Below are positions 1 through 9,200 of a DNA stretch of 64,000 nucleotides, piece after piece. The notes under the pieces are model-generated. The model searched no databases, had not been told where the DNA came from, and saw only the letters and a program-made list of their open reading frames with translations. This DNA comes from Erythrobacter sp. Alg231-14 (GTDB taxonomy: Bacteria; Pseudomonadota; Alphaproteobacteria; Sphingomonadales; Sphingomonadaceae): contig NZ_LT702999.1 of assembly GCF_900149685.1 (NCBI RefSeq), forward strand, positions 1,736,001-1,800,000, given 5' to 3'. The first letter of the stretch is position 1; every line of letters begins with the position of its first letter. The position numbers and the translations under genes are program-made.

Positions 1-118
1 CAATGAAATTCAGGACATAGACAATCACCAAAACGCTGAGCGCATACCAGCTATAGGCTGGTACAGTGTCGTCCGCCTGATTCACGTGATCAGGCTGAAC
101 TTTGGCGTTGTCAGTCAA
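1..118 (-). CDS. MFS transporter, N-terminal fragment (cut by window edge)
   Basis: Translating the minus strand from a TTG at 118 gives 39 residues: a short polar tail, then YSWYALSVLVIVYVLNFI, an amphipathic-to-hydrophobic start of a first membrane helix. Aromatic YxWY followed by a helix ending in NFI(DR) is how spinster-like major facilitator transporters of sphingomonads usually begin. The start is set by AAGGAA about 6 nt upstream of the TTG; no ATG lies in this frame between the upstream stop and the helix. It begins 56 nt after queC on the same strand, so co-transcription is likely. The substrate cannot be inferred. The rest of the gene lies outside the window. Confidence 0.6.
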   Translation of the reverse strand, partial: MTDNAKVQPDHVNQADDTVPAYSWYALSVLVIVYVLNFI

Positions 119-174
119 TCGGATTTCCTTCGCAATGTCGCTACCTAAGCGAATATCGTGGAGCGTGGATCACG

Positions 175-873
175 CTAGTCTGCGTACGGTGTGCTATCGA
201 CAATTTGCGCTTCCGCAAAACCCTTTTTGCGAAGACGACATGAGTCACATTGCCCGCATGCTATGCCGGTCGACGTTGGATCGTAGCACGACCAACTCCA
301 CGCAGGATCCAGCCCCAGACGCTGACACTCTATTGCGATATCTGCTTTGGTCATATGTTGCAGCGGGGCGTGAATCGAAAAGGCAGCGCCTTCGACACCT
401 GCCTTTGTTCCCAATCGCGCAGTTTCTGCAAAACTGGCAATGAACTCTGGCCTACAATCCGGGTAACCCGAATAGTCCAAAGCGTTTACACCGATGAACA
501 CGTCAGCTGCGCCCGCGGATTCGGCGTAAGCCGTTGTCAGTGCGAGAAAAACGAGATTCCTGGCCGGTACGTAGGTGACCGGTATCTCATCGCCCACACC
601 GCTTTTCGGAACTTCTATGTCATCTGTTAGGGCCGATCCTCCGAATGCCCTAAGATCTAGAGCAATTTCAACGCGGCTGGCCAAACGCAACTGACCCTCA
701 ATGTCTCGGGCCGATTCCAATTCCAAGCGATGTCGCTGACCATAGTCAATTGTAAGCGCATGCACTTCAAACCCACGCTCCATTGCGATTGCCGCAGTAA
801 CCATCGAGTCCAGGCCACCTGAAAGCAACACCACTGCTTTGGGTTTGGTTCTATCGGTATTCTTGTTGATCAT
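175..873 (-). CDS. queC: 7-cyano-7-deazaguanine synthase QueC
   Basis: QueC converts 7-carboxy-7-deazaguanine to preQ0 with ATP and ammonia, in the cytoplasmic pathway to queuosine-modified tRNA. The 232-residue protein has the PP-loop SGGLDS near residues 18-23 and four C-terminal cysteines (about 196, 206, 209 and 212, pattern C-x9-C-x2-C-x2-C) that bind zinc in this family. Length is normal. The first ATG is at 873; an in-frame TTG at 894 also exists, and neither has a strong ribosome site. It lies 50 nt after the DUF3617 gene on the same strand and before an MFS gene. No queD, queE or queF is in view. Confidence 0.93.
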   Translation of the reverse strand: MINKNTDRTKPKAVVLLSGGLDSMVTAAIAMERGFEVHALTIDYGQRHRLELESARDIEGQLRLASRVEIALDLRAFGGSALTDDIEVPKSGVGDEIPVTYVPARNLVFLALTTAYAESAGAADVFIGVNALDYSGYPDCRPEFIASFAETARLGTKAGVEGAAFSIHAPLQHMTKADIAIECQRLGLDPAWSWSCYDPTSTGIACGQCDSCRLRKKGFAEAQIVDSTPYAD

Positions 874-923
874 GAGACACCGCTTAACGAGCAATCGCCG
901 ATTGGCAATAATTCACATCGGAC

Positions 924-1346
924 TTAACCGCCCTGGCAACTGCCCGTGCGGCGAGCTTCGGCAGCAACCTGGAATGGCAATCCGGTCGCTATTCCTTGGC
1001 TTTCGATCTGGACCAATGATCCCGTTTCTTTGCGAATATCAGTGCGGCCATAGCCATTGCCAGGACAGGTATATTGAACTGTCACACGATTGCTTGCGTC
1101 CTCCACGACGAACCGACTGCACCCCGTTTCAACATGGCGGAGTTGAATCAGCTCTTGGCCTGAGCGAACACAGATCTTCTGATCCTCTGAACCGTCCCGG
1201 TATTTGATGGTCCACTCACCTTTCACAAGGCCGCTCAGCATGGACAGACCATCGGATTGCGCTGCGGCGGGCAATGCGATTCCCAAGGCAATCATACCTA
1301 TGGCGGCTGTGAGGCCAATTGGGGAGATTTTCGCACGTTTCGTCAT
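924..1346 (-). CDS. DUF3617-like secreted protein
   Basis: A 140-residue protein with a clear signal peptide (hydrophobic stretch about residues 10-25, AAAQ near 27-30), so it is exported to the periplasm. The mature part has GEWTIKY close to the start and four cysteines (59, 76, 94 and 137). An early G-x-W and paired cysteines recall the DUF3617 family common in sphingomonads, whose function is unknown. The cysteines could form two disulfides. It sits between hslO and queC, all on the minus strand, with an 85-nt gap to hslO. The family assignment is by pattern only. Confidence 0.7.
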   Translation of the reverse strand: MTKRAKISPIGLTAAIGMIALGIALPAAAQSDGLSMLSGLVKGEWTIKYRDGSEDQKICVRSGQELIQLRHVETGCSRFVVEDASNRVTVQYTCPGNGYGRTDIRKETGSLVQIESQGIATGLPFQVAAEARRTGSCQGG

Positions 1347-1431
1347 GGTGTTGCTTTCAATGAAACCTTTCGCAATATTGTGGCAATTCTACCAATTGCG
1401 CGATGAGCCGTTTCTGAACGACGACTAAGCG

Positions 1432-2328
1432 TTAAAGCGCGAGGTCAAAAGTCTTTGCACAGAAGGCGCAATCGACCGAGATTTGCCCATCATCGCCGCG
1501 CATCTCGTCGCGTTCACTTTCTGGGAAGCGCGATACGACCGAAGTGTAGTAATCGACATCGCATCGGCATCCACGCGATAGTTCTGCCCCCGGCTGGATC
1601 CGCACTTCTTTCTCTTCGTGGAACAAGCGCCAAGCAATAGCCTCCAACGACAGGTCAGGGTCCAACAACTCATCGTGGCCGATGGAGTTGGTCATGGCGG
1701 CCACATGTTCCCAATCGGGATGCTCCATGCGTACATGCAGCCGTTCTCGACCTTCCTCGCCATCAGGTAGATGCTGGATCAAAAGCCCGGCAGCAACCCG
1801 CTCCGCCCCGTTTGATCGGCTAGCCATTCGGATCATTGTGGGAACCTGTTCGGATTGACCAAAGTACGATTCGCAAGCCTCGGCGAGTGTTTCGCCCTCC
1901 AACGGGACAATCCCTTGATAGCGTTGCCCAGTTCCCGTCTCGAATGTAATCGCCAGAAACCCTTCTCCGAACAACGAAGTCAGCGAAGGGTTTGCTCCTA
2001 GTTGTGCCAATCGATCGGCATCAAAATCGGCATAGCCCCGAAGACTGCCCCCCCGGTAATCACACACCAAAAGTGACACGACTCCAGTTTGCGTTTGGGC
2101 CTGCATGGTCAATTGAGCGTCATCGCCATCAGCTTTTAACAACCCTCCCATCAAAGCGCCCAGCACGAGCGCCTCGCTCAGCAGATGGGTCACTGGAGGA
2201 GGGTAATCGTGTGCCGATAGGACCTCAGAAATTACAGCGTCCAACCGCACAACGCGCGCACGCGCATTGCGGTTGGGCAAGGTGAAGCCCAAAAGTTTAT
2301 CGGCAAATGTTTCTGGCTGCGTGTCCAT
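1432..2328 (-). CDS. hslO: Redox-regulated molecular chaperone Hsp33
   Basis: Hsp33 is a cytoplasmic holdase that becomes active when oxidation releases zinc from its C-terminal redox switch. The 298-residue protein shows that switch fully: a CxC pair at about 254/256 and a CxxC pair at about 287/290, separated by 30 residues. The N-terminal part (AVISEVLSAHDYPPPVTHLL and following) fits the family. The ATG at 2328 is used; a TTG three codons earlier is possible and neither has a good ribosome site. It follows argF by 65 nt on the same strand, so it may be read through from argD-argF. Confidence 0.93.
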   Translation of the reverse strand: MDTQPETFADKLLGFTLPNRNARARVVRLDAVISEVLSAHDYPPPVTHLLSEALVLGALMGGLLKADGDDAQLTMQAQTQTGVVSLLVCDYRGGSLRGYADFDADRLAQLGANPSLTSLFGEGFLAITFETGTGQRYQGIVPLEGETLAEACESYFGQSEQVPTMIRMASRSNGAERVAAGLLIQHLPDGEEGRERLHVRMEHPDWEHVAAMTNSIGHDELLDPDLSLEAIAWRLFHEEKEVRIQPGAELSRGCRCDVDYYTSVVSRFPESERDEMRGDDGQISVDCAFCAKTFDLAL

Positions 2329-2393
2329 AGTCGACAATATGGTGGTCAGCGCGCCAGCTTTAAGCCCCCGCGCGCCAAAACCTCTTCAACTCA

Positions 2394-3338
2394 TCAGTTG
2401 AGCAGCCCAAAACTCCAAAGAAGAATGGATTTCTGCGCGTGGATCCGATTCTCGGCTTCGTCGAAAACGACCGACTGCGGACCCTCGAAAACCTCCTCTG
2501 ACACCTCTTCGCCGACATGCGCCGGCAAGCAATGCAAAAAGACCGCGTCATCGTTTGCTTTAGACATCAATCCTGCATTCACTTGGAATGGCTCCATCGC
2601 CGCGCGCTTTTCATCCGCGTCGTCTTGCCCCATCGAAATCCATGTGTCTGTGACCAGCACGTCTGCGCCGCTCGCCGCTGAGACCGCGTCATGGGTCAAC
2701 GTAATGTTTGCGCCGCCAGTGCGAGCAATCTCCACGAACTCTGCATCGGGCTCAAAGCCTGATGGAGTCGCAACCCGTACGTTGAATTTGAAAAGCCCAG
2801 CCGCCTCAAGCACCGAATGCAGAACGTTGTTCCCATCACCAAACCATGCGAATTCTAGACCCGGCAATGGTTTGCGATGCTCAATCACGGTCAATAAGTC
2901 GGCTACGATCTGACACGGATGCGAACGATCGGTGAGGCCGTTGATAACGGGAACACTGGCATGGCGCGCCATTTCTTCGATCTTTGCATGATCATCTGTT
3001 CGTAGCATGATCGCATCAACCATCCGACTGAGGACACGCGCGGTATCCGCGATACTTTCCCCTCTTCCAAGCTGGCTGGAACCGGCTTCGAGAATAAGAA
3101 CCGTTCCACCCAATTGACGCATGGCCATGTCAAAACTCACCCGCGTTCGGGTCGAGTTCTTTTCAAAAACCAAAGCGAGGACGCGTCCCGTTAGCGGCGC
3201 ATCGGCATCCACTTGCCCTTTCGGGAATTCTGCACGTGCTGATTTGCGGTCAAGCGCGTCGGCGATCATTCCCGCAATCGCATCCGTTCCAGCATCACTA
3301 AGATCGAGGAAGTGCCGATGTTGCGTTGGAAGGCCCAT
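2394..3338 (-). CDS. argF: Ornithine carbamoyltransferase
   Basis: Transfers the carbamoyl group from carbamoyl phosphate to ornithine to give citrulline in arginine biosynthesis. All signature motifs are present in 314 residues: the carbamoyl-phosphate loop STRTR (about 62-66), HPCQ (about 140-143) and the ornithine-binding HCLP (about 269-272). Its ATG shares one base with the stop codon of argD (TAATG), which implies translational coupling. The anabolic role is supported by pairing with argD. Confidence 0.96.
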   Translation of the reverse strand: MGLPTQHRHFLDLSDAGTDAIAGMIADALDRKSARAEFPKGQVDADAPLTGRVLALVFEKNSTRTRVSFDMAMRQLGGTVLILEAGSSQLGRGESIADTARVLSRMVDAIMLRTDDHAKIEEMARHASVPVINGLTDRSHPCQIVADLLTVIEHRKPLPGLEFAWFGDGNNVLHSVLEAAGLFKFNVRVATPSGFEPDAEFVEIARTGGANITLTHDAVSAASGADVLVTDTWISMGQDDADEKRAAMEPFQVNAGLMSKANDDAVFLHCLPAHVGEEVSEEVFEGPQSVVFDEAENRIHAQKSILLWSFGLLN

Positions 3339-4537
3339 TACGCTGGCTCAGGCACGGTGAAGCTAGCAGCGCCGGCCGAGAGTTTTTCGAAAAACTCATC
3401 AATTTCAGCGTCACCGATGACCAAAGGTGGGATCACCCGAAGGGTTTGATCCCCAGCGGCAACAGTGAGCAATTGATGGTTGTCGCGCAGATGGACAAAG
3501 AATGGTCGGCTTTCGACCTTCATTTTAACGCCCAACATCAAGCCCTTTCCGCGAACGAGTTCAAACAAATCGGGGTAATTGCCGATGAACTGTTCGAGGC
3601 GGGTGCGAATACGCTCACCCTTCTCTGTTACCTCAGCCAGAAATTCGTCGTTCGCAACGGCGTCCATGACGGCGCCACCCGCAGCCATTGCAAGCGGATT
3701 GCCTCCATAGGTTGACCCATGCGTACCGAATGTCATGCCCCGCGCCGCCTTTTCTGTCGCGAGGACAGCGCCGATTGGGAACCCGCCGCCGAGCCCTTTT
3801 GCGGTCGCGAGGATATCGGGATCGATACCGTAATGTTCATGCGCGTAAAGTTTGCCGGTGCGCGCAACACCGCATTGCACTTCGTCCAGGACAAGCATCA
3901 AATCATGCTCATCACACAGCGCTCGTAGGCCTTGCATGAATTCCTGCGAAGCGGGACGGATGCCACCTTCACCCTGAATAGGCTCCACAAGAAAACCAGC
4001 AGTGTTGGGGCCGATCAACGCCTTTGCCGCTTCAAGATCGTCAAATTCGCAATATTTGAATCCGTCGAGCATGGGGGCGAAACCATGGTGCATCTTGGTT
4101 TGGCTCGATGCGCTGATCGTGGCCATTGTCCGCCCATGAAACGCGTTTGTGAACGTGATGAGTTCAAAACGGTTTTTGTCGCCGCCTTCGGGCGCATTTT
4201 GATGGTAGGCCCGTGCGGCCTTGATCGCACCTTCAACCGCTTCAGCACCAGAGTTGGTAAAGAACACGGTGTCGGCAAAGGTGTTGTCCACCAATTGCTG
4301 AGACAATTTTTCCCCTTGCGGGCTGCCATATAGATTCGAGACATGCATCAATTGGGCGGCTTGTTCTTGGATCGCGCCGATCAAGCCTTGGTGCGAATGC
4401 CCAAGCAGATTCACCGCAATGCCGCTCGCAAAATCGAGGTAACGCGTGCCATCTTCGTCGATCAGATGGCAATGTTCCCCACGCACAGGCCGCACTCCAC
4501 AACGCGGATAAACAGGCATTAATGGTGATATCGACAT
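3338..4537 (-). CDS. argD: Acetylornithine aminotransferase
   Basis: A PLP-dependent class III aminotransferase of 399 residues that makes acetylornithine in arginine synthesis and may also act on succinyl-diaminopimelate. Landmarks are [12 protein letters not shown] (about 95-106), NAFHGRT (about 131-137), the cofactor-binding DEVQ (about 218-221) and the Schiff-base lysine in ATAKGLGGG (Lys247). It is the first gene of argD-argF, with a 1-nt overlap at its end. The ATG at 4537 has a GGGAAA stretch upstream. The dual ArgD/DapC role is common in the family but cannot be decided from sequence. Confidence 0.95.
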   Translation of the reverse strand: MSISPLMPVYPRCGVRPVRGEHCHLIDEDGTRYLDFASGIAVNLLGHSHQGLIGAIQEQAAQLMHVSNLYGSPQGEKLSQQLVDNTFADTVFFTNSGAEAVEGAIKAARAYHQNAPEGGDKNRFELITFTNAFHGRTMATISASSQTKMHHGFAPMLDGFKYCEFDDLEAAKALIGPNTAGFLVEPIQGEGGIRPASQEFMQGLRALCDEHDLMLVLDEVQCGVARTGKLYAHEHYGIDPDILATAKGLGGGFPIGAVLATEKAARGMTFGTHGSTYGGNPLAMAAGGAVMDAVANDEFLAEVTEKGERIRTRLEQFIGNYPDLFELVRGKGLMLGVKMKVESRPFFVHLRDNHQLLTVAAGDQTLRVIPPLVIGDAEIDEFFEKLSAGAASFTVPEPA

Positions 4538-4639
4538 AGAATTTTTCCCAACTTCAAAAATATGAACAAGGTCGGCGCTGTTGGCGCCGCCTGCTTATGA
4601 TGCTGTCCTATAATGCGGGTTTAGTGCGCAGGAAAGCAA

Positions 4640-4669
4640 ATGGCGGCCCTTTTGGAAAAGAGCCGCCAT
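4640..4669 (-). terminator. Hairpin downstream of the cold-shock gene
   Basis: Perfect 8-bp arms (ATGGCGGC / GCCGCCAT) with a further T/A-paired inner part. On the minus strand it lies 57 nt after the cold-shock gene stop and is followed by a modestly T-rich stretch (TTGCTTTCC). It probably ends that transcript before argD. Confidence 0.65.
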
Positions 4670-4726
4670 CGCAATTCACTAAAGGCCGCTCTCATTGACG
4701 ATTAAGCGGCTGATGGTGCGTGGAAA

Positions 4727-5509
4727 TTATTCCTGAACAGGCACCAAATTGACCGCTGAGTGCTTGCCGCGTCGGTCAACTTCGAGGTCGAACTGAAAAC
4801 GTTCGCCTTCGTTGATAGCCGACAGGCCAGAGCGTTCGACCGCACTGATGTGAACAAACGCATCCGGTTGGCCATCATCGCGCACGAGGAAACCAAAGCC
4901 CTTCATGGAATTGAAGAACTTAACTGTTCCTGTTGCTTTCTCTCCGGTCAGCTCACGCTTGGGAGGACCTTCTGCGGCTGGCGCAGCGATCACATCTCCA
5001 ACAACCTGAAGATCCTGTGCGGAGACTTTGCCACCGCGATCGACCAGATTGAATTCAAGCTCTTGGCCTTCTGCCAATCCTTCAAGTCCCGCGCGTTCAA
5101 CCGCGCTGATGTGAACAAACACATCCTCGCCGCCAGTTTCTTGTTGGATGAAGCCAAAGCCTTTTTGACCATTGAAGAATTTTACAGTGCCTTTGCCGGT
5201 GCCGACAACCTGAGCGGGCATGCGGTTAAAACCGCCGCCACCGCCGCCACCGCCGCCGCCGCGTGGACCGCCATCGCCACCACCACGGGGACCGCCACCG
5301 CCAAAGCGGTCACCGCCGCCATGACGATCGCCGCCGCCGAAGCGATCACCACCGCCTCCGCCGCCGTAACGGTTGCCACCGCCGCGATCATTTCCGTAGT
5401 CACTTGGCGGGGAGAACCCGTCTCCACCACCACCAAAAGGATCAAAGCTATCCTCGCCGAAACCGTCGCGCTTGTCCCGGCCGCGCCGACGTCCCCTGTC
5501 GTAACCCAT
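4727..5509 (-). CDS. Double cold-shock domain protein with Gly/Arg-rich N-terminus
   Basis: 260 residues. Two cold-shock OB-folds lie at about 105-171 and 191-258, each with the RNA-binding motifs KGFGF and VFVHI or AFVHI, so it should bind single-stranded RNA or DNA. Tandem cold-shock domains are common in alphaproteobacteria. The unusual part is the first 95 residues: an acidic/basic start, then about 70 residues of glycine with spaced Arg, Asp and Phe (GGGDRFGGG-like units), resembling an RGG/FG low-complexity region. A linker rich in Ala and Pro joins the domains. The ATG has no strong ribosome site. A possible 51-codon frame ends 18 nt upstream. The role is probably RNA chaperoning. Confidence 0.9.
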   Translation of the reverse strand: MGYDRGRRRGRDKRDGFGEDSFDPFGGGGDGFSPPSDYGNDRGGGNRYGGGGGGDRFGGGDRHGGGDRFGGGGPRGGGDGGPRGGGGGGGGGGFNRMPAQVVGTGKGTVKFFNGQKGFGFIQQETGGEDVFVHISAVERAGLEGLAEGQELEFNLVDRGGKVSAQDLQVVGDVIAAPAAEGPPKRELTGEKATGTVKFFNSMKGFGFLVRDDGQPDAFVHISAVERSGLSAINEGERFQFDLEVDRRGKHSAVNLVPVQE

Positions 5510-5527
5510 AACTTATTACGTACCCTA

Positions 5528-5683
5528 TCACGCCGCCCGATCCGTTAATGCGCTGGTGGCGAGGGCAACGAGTCGCACCAGACGCAGATGGCCTATCGGA
5601 AAGCCGAGTCCATCTTCGTAGGCGCTGACATAGCGTACAATGGCCCGGCTGGCGAATAAATTCACGGATTGCAGCGTCAACAT
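5528..5683 (-). CDS. Possible small protein upstream of the cold-shock gene (51 aa)
   Basis: An ATG-started frame of 51 codons, beginning MLTLQSVNLF and ending SALTDRAA, with most third positions G or C as in neighbouring genes. It stops 18 nt before the cold-shock gene on the same strand. No clear ribosome site precedes it. It could be a real small gene, a leader peptide, or chance coding potential in a long cold-shock leader. I recognise no family. Confidence 0.3.
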   Translation of the reverse strand: MLTLQSVNLFASRAIVRYVSAYEDGLGFPIGHLRLVRLVALATSALTDRAA

Positions 5684-5789
5684 GAAAAACTGTGACATTT
5701 TCGATCACAATGCGCGAGGAGGATACGCTTGCGAAGACGGCGTTTGAAAGGCATGGATTTCGCTCCTCACACAACAAGGGCAGGACCCA

Positions 5790-6221
5790 ATGAGCGATTT
5801 TAGAGAACTTACCTCCACCGTTCTGGCGAGTCCGCAAATCACAATTGACGACATAGCAGCTGCCAAGGAAGCTGGCGTCTCATTGATTGTGAACAATCGG
5901 CCCGATGGCGAAGAACCATCTGCGCCTCAGAGCGACGCGATCGAGGCAGCCGCAAAGGCGGCTGGGTTGGATTACGTGGCGATCCCAATCGGGCATTCGG
6001 GATTTAGCGAAGTACAAGTGGACGATATGATTCGCGCTCTGGACAACGCAGGGGGCACCGTTCTCGCCTATTGTCGGTCGGGAACGCGGTCTACATTGCT
6101 ATGGGCTCTTGCTCAGGCGAAATCCGGTGTCGCCCCCGATGACATCGCCAAATCGGCAATGGCCGCCGGATACGACGTGACCCCGGTGCGCCCAATGTTG
6201 GATATGCTCGCAGCCCGCTAA
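5790..6221 (+). CDS. DUF442 / TIGR01244 family phosphatase-like protein
   Basis: 143 residues with the cysteine-phosphatase loop CRSGTRS (Cys95 to about Arg100) and an NNRPDGE segment near 35-41. This is the pattern of the small tyrosine-phosphatase-fold family often annotated as beta-lactamase-hydrolase-like or sulfur transferase (DUF442). It could act as a phosphatase or a sulfur carrier; in some bacteria relatives are linked to sulfide metabolism, but no sulfide genes are adjacent. It is a single gene, convergent with the amidohydrolase 42 nt downstream. The substrate is unknown. Confidence 0.8.
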   Translation: MSDFRELTSTVLASPQITIDDIAAAKEAGVSLIVNNRPDGEEPSAPQSDAIEAAAKAAGLDYVAIPIGHSGFSEVQVDDMIRALDNAGGTVLAYCRSGTRSTLLWALAQAKSGVAPDDIAKSAMAAGYDVTPVRPMLDMLAAR

Positions 6222-6263
6222 ATTGCAGATGCCTGCACTGAGGATTGGACCATGGCTTCGACC

Positions 6264-7721
6264 TTAGCGGCGGTAATCGAGCGGCGGTTCGCGATCACCA
6301 AGCAATGAGCGGTAGACATAATCGTCACCACGCGCAGCATCGAACTCAGCCCGCGCAGCGGCGCGCATTTCAGGATTGGTGAACAATTCCACCGCCATCA
6401 ATGCCATCGCCTTGGCCGCAACTTGCGTCCCCTTATGACCGATCGAGTGCCCACTTGCGGCAACCGCTTGCCAACTGTGTGCACTGGTCCCGGGGACCCA
6501 AGCAGCGGTGGTCACACCCACTGTAGGTGTGGCCCAAGAAACATCACCCACATCGGTAGAACCGTATCCAAGGCTGGTGCCGTAGGGTTCGATTTCTGCA
6601 GCGCTCGACAAAGGCTTGGCCGCATCGCCCAAAGATTGCTGCAGTTCTTGCGCCCATTCTAATTCTTCTGGCGAGTAATCGACCCCGCCGACCAATTCGA
6701 GGTTGGCGTGCATCGCGCGAGCCAATGTTTGGTTGACCAGCAATGGGTTATTGCCGTGAATAACCTCCCACTCAACGTCGGTTCCGGTGCCCAAAGCGGC
6801 GCCACGTGCGGCGTCTTCCAATCTGGCCCAAATCTGATCAACGCCATCCGGATCAGGGTGCCGAACATAATAGAAGACTTCGGCAAAATCGGGAACGACA
6901 TTGGGAGCGTTGCCGCCGCTGGTGATGACATAATGCATGCGCGCATCTTGCGGCATGTGTTCGTGCATCATGTTGGCCATCATGTTCATGGCTTCCGCCC
7001 CATCAAGCGCGCTGCGACCGCGTTCTGGTGCACCTGCGGCATGGGCTGACACCCCTCCAAACCGAAATTTAGCCGACCGATTGGCAAGGGTCGTGCGCGC
7101 CGACGCGCTGTTTGTATCGGATGCATGCCAATGGATCGCGACGTCAACATCATCAAACATGCCAGCGCGGGTCATGTAAACTTTGCCAGAGCCGCCTTCT
7201 TCGGCGGGTGTGCCGTAAATTCGGATGCGACCTGGCGTGCCAGTTGCTTCCAGCCATTCTTTAACAGCGATGGCTGCGGTTAATGATCCAGCCCCGAACA
7301 AGTTGTGACCGCATGCATGGCCTGCGCCCTTACCTTCAACGGGATCGCGCGTGGCCGCACCCGATTGATTGATTCCCGGCAATGCGTCCATCTCCGCCAA
7401 AATGGCGATGACCGGGCCGCCTTCGCCCCATTCGGCAACAAATGCCGTGGGGATATCGGCAATTCCGGTTTGGACGCGAAAACCTTCGCCTTCCAATTCG
7501 GCCTGCATCAAACCGCTGGATCGAGTCTCCAAATAGCCAAGTTCAGCGTATTCCCAAAGCGCCTGAGCCACGCGTGCAGTTCGATCGGCTTGGGCATCGA
7601 CCGCCGCGATCGGACTGGGTGCTGTGTGATCGTCCGCCGACAAAGGAGCGGTGGTTGAGGCAGCCCCCAACATCAAAGCACCAAGGGCAGCGACAACAAT
7701 CGGCTTAACAGGCAATTTCAT
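6264..7721 (-). CDS. Secreted M20D-family amidohydrolase (AbgB-like)
   Basis: 485 residues with an N-terminal signal sequence (hydrophobic about 8-24), so it acts in the periplasm. Metal-site features of the M20 dipeptidase-like fold are visible: LAEMDALPG (about 108-116), HACGHN (about 135-140), AEEGG (about 173-177) and HWH (197-199). The arrangement matches AbgB and related aminobenzoyl-glutamate or N-acyl amino-acid hydrolases. A strong ribosome site (AAGGAG) precedes the ATG. It is monocistronic, divergent from the gene at 7808. The exact substrate is not predictable; signal-bearing members are common in this group. Confidence 0.88.
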   Translation of the reverse strand: MKLPVKPIVVAALGALMLGAASTTAPLSADDHTAPSPIAAVDAQADRTARVAQALWEYAELGYLETRSSGLMQAELEGEGFRVQTGIADIPTAFVAEWGEGGPVIAILAEMDALPGINQSGAATRDPVEGKGAGHACGHNLFGAGSLTAAIAVKEWLEATGTPGRIRIYGTPAEEGGSGKVYMTRAGMFDDVDVAIHWHASDTNSASARTTLANRSAKFRFGGVSAHAAGAPERGRSALDGAEAMNMMANMMHEHMPQDARMHYVITSGGNAPNVVPDFAEVFYYVRHPDPDGVDQIWARLEDAARGAALGTGTDVEWEVIHGNNPLLVNQTLARAMHANLELVGGVDYSPEELEWAQELQQSLGDAAKPLSSAAEIEPYGTSLGYGSTDVGDVSWATPTVGVTTAAWVPGTSAHSWQAVAASGHSIGHKGTQVAAKAMALMAVELFTNPEMRAAARAEFDAARGDDYVYRSLLGDREPPLDYRR

Positions 7722-7807
7722 GGGTTTCTCCTTGCGCCCCTGCTTGCCGCAATTGAACCGCTATGCCAATCCTTCATCCCCTCCTGTTGCCGTAAGGACA
7801 TAGCTTG

Positions 7808-8206
7808 ATGAACCTAACCCCGCTTCTGCTGCAGTTCGGCGTATCACTGATCGCGATCCTTGCTCTGGTCGCTCTGGCACGGGCGATGGGATTGGGCGGC
7901 AACGCGGTGTTACAAGACGATGCCGCTGTTCAAACCGCCGCAAATGAGGTCGAAGACGGCTTTAAATCGGTTCGCGTTTCGATCACCCGCGACAAAACCG
8001 CCGCCTTAGCCAAAGAGGCGGATGGCCGGATCATGCTCATCAAGCGGCATGGCAACCAATTTGCGGGCCGCGTTCTGACGAAAACGGCAAGCGTGCGAGA
8101 GGAAGTCGATGGCTTGGTCGTTGATTCGGGTGAAGCTCGGTTTGGGGCTGTTCGATTGACGCTAAACGATGCTGCATCTTGGGCTGATGCAATCAACCGG
8201 TTATAG
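7808..8206 (+). CDS. Small membrane-anchored protein of unknown function
   Basis: 132 residues. One hydrophobic helix (about 5-26) is followed by a soluble domain of about 100 residues, including KTAALAKEADGRIMLIKRHG. I do not recognise the family. The ATG is preceded by AAGGA; a TTG directly before it could also start. The gene ends 10 nt before the sterol-desaturase-family gene, so the two are probably co-transcribed. Confidence 0.7.
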   Translation: MNLTPLLLQFGVSLIAILALVALARAMGLGGNAVLQDDAAVQTAANEVEDGFKSVRVSITRDKTAALAKEADGRIMLIKRHGNQFAGRVLTKTASVREEVDGLVVDSGEARFGAVRLTLNDAASWADAINRL

Positions 8207-8216
8207 CGCGATCACC

Positions 8217-9176
8217 ATGCCTGATTTTTCACCCACCCAATACGCTGTGCCGTTCTTTGTTCTGGCGGTTTTAGCTGAGATGTTCTGGTCGCGCCTGCGC
8301 GCGCCGGAAAAGTATGAACCGATGGACACTTTAGTCAGCTTGGGGTTCGGTCTCGGATCAACGGTCGCCGGGGCAATGTTTGGGTTTTTCGCGGTCGCGG
8401 TGTTTGCAGGCGCTTATGAGTATCGCATTTTCGACTTAGGCGCCGAATGGTGGACCGTTTGGTGGGCATGGCCGCTGTGCTTTGTCTTGGATGATCTCAA
8501 ATATTACTGGGTCCACCGCGCCGGGCACCGCATTCGGTGGATGTGGGCGAGCCACGTGAACCATCACTCCAGCCAGCACTATAACCTATCAACGGCTCTG
8601 CGCCAAAGTTGGACCGGCGCGTTTACGTTCGGCCTGCTCTTTGCTTTGCCGTTGGTCTTGGTTGGATTTCACCCAGGGATGGTAGCGATTTGTGGTGGCG
8701 TGAATTTGGTCTATCAATTTTGGATTCACACCGAAGCCATCGACCGGATGCCCAAGTGGTTCGAAGCAGTGATGAACACACCAAGCCATCATCGCGTTCA
8801 CCATGCGACCAATCCACGCTATTTGGATCGGAACTACGCCGGGGTCTTCATCACATGGGACAAAATGTTTGGCACGTTTGAGGCAGAGCGTGATGATGAA
8901 CAGATCCGCTATGGCATCGTCAAACAATTGGGCAGCTTCAACATCCTTTGGGCCGTATTCCATGAATGGATCGGAATGATCGGCGATATTTGGCGCAGCC
9001 CGTGGCGGCACAAACTCTCTTATCTACTCAGGGAGCCTGGTTGGACACACGATGGCAGTCGGGAAACATCGGATACAATCCGGGCCAATTGGCGAAAACG
9101 GATAGAGGGTGAGAAAACCGCCTCAGATTCGGTTGCACCGCGAAACTCGATTGCAGCAAAAGGCGAAGCTGCGTAG
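8217..9176 (+). CDS. Sterol desaturase / fatty acid hydroxylase superfamily protein
   Basis: 319 residues from the chosen ATG. This is a membrane di-iron oxygenase: four to five hydrophobic helices with histidine clusters HRAGH (about 100-104), HVNHH (113-117), His171 and HHRVHH (191-196), the eight-histidine pattern of the superfamily. It hydroxylates or desaturates a lipid or isoprenoid substrate at the membrane. Upstream in-frame starts exist (ATG at 8187) but overlap the previous gene. It is followed 24 nt later by a GMC oxidoreductase, so the pair could carry out successive oxidation steps; that is inference. The C-terminus is a charged tail without motifs. Confidence 0.88.
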   Translation: MPDFSPTQYAVPFFVLAVLAEMFWSRLRAPEKYEPMDTLVSLGFGLGSTVAGAMFGFFAVAVFAGAYEYRIFDLGAEWWTVWWAWPLCFVLDDLKYYWVHRAGHRIRWMWASHVNHHSSQHYNLSTALRQSWTGAFTFGLLFALPLVLVGFHPGMVAICGGVNLVYQFWIHTEAIDRMPKWFEAVMNTPSHHRVHHATNPRYLDRNYAGVFITWDKMFGTFEAERDDEQIRYGIVKQLGSFNILWAVFHEWIGMIGDIWRSPWRHKLSYLLREPGWTHDGSRETSDTIRANWRKRIEGEKTASDSVAPRNSIAAKGEAA

Positions 9177-9200
9177 TCTCTCCGGTTAAGAGGAGAGATC

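Noticed and set aside
75-95. Inverted repeat GCCTGAT-TCACGTG-ATCAGGC
   Set aside because: It lies inside the first codons of the MFS gene; a 7-bp repeat there is plausible by chance and has no promoter nearby.
5226-5430. Repetitive CCGCCACCGCC tract
   Set aside because: Not a CRISPR or satellite; it encodes the glycine-rich tail of the cold-shock protein.
4760-5548. A 262-codon plus-strand frame over the cold-shock gene with Ala/Thr repeats
   Set aside because: The repeats are the complement of the glycine-rich codons; no start signal or domain.
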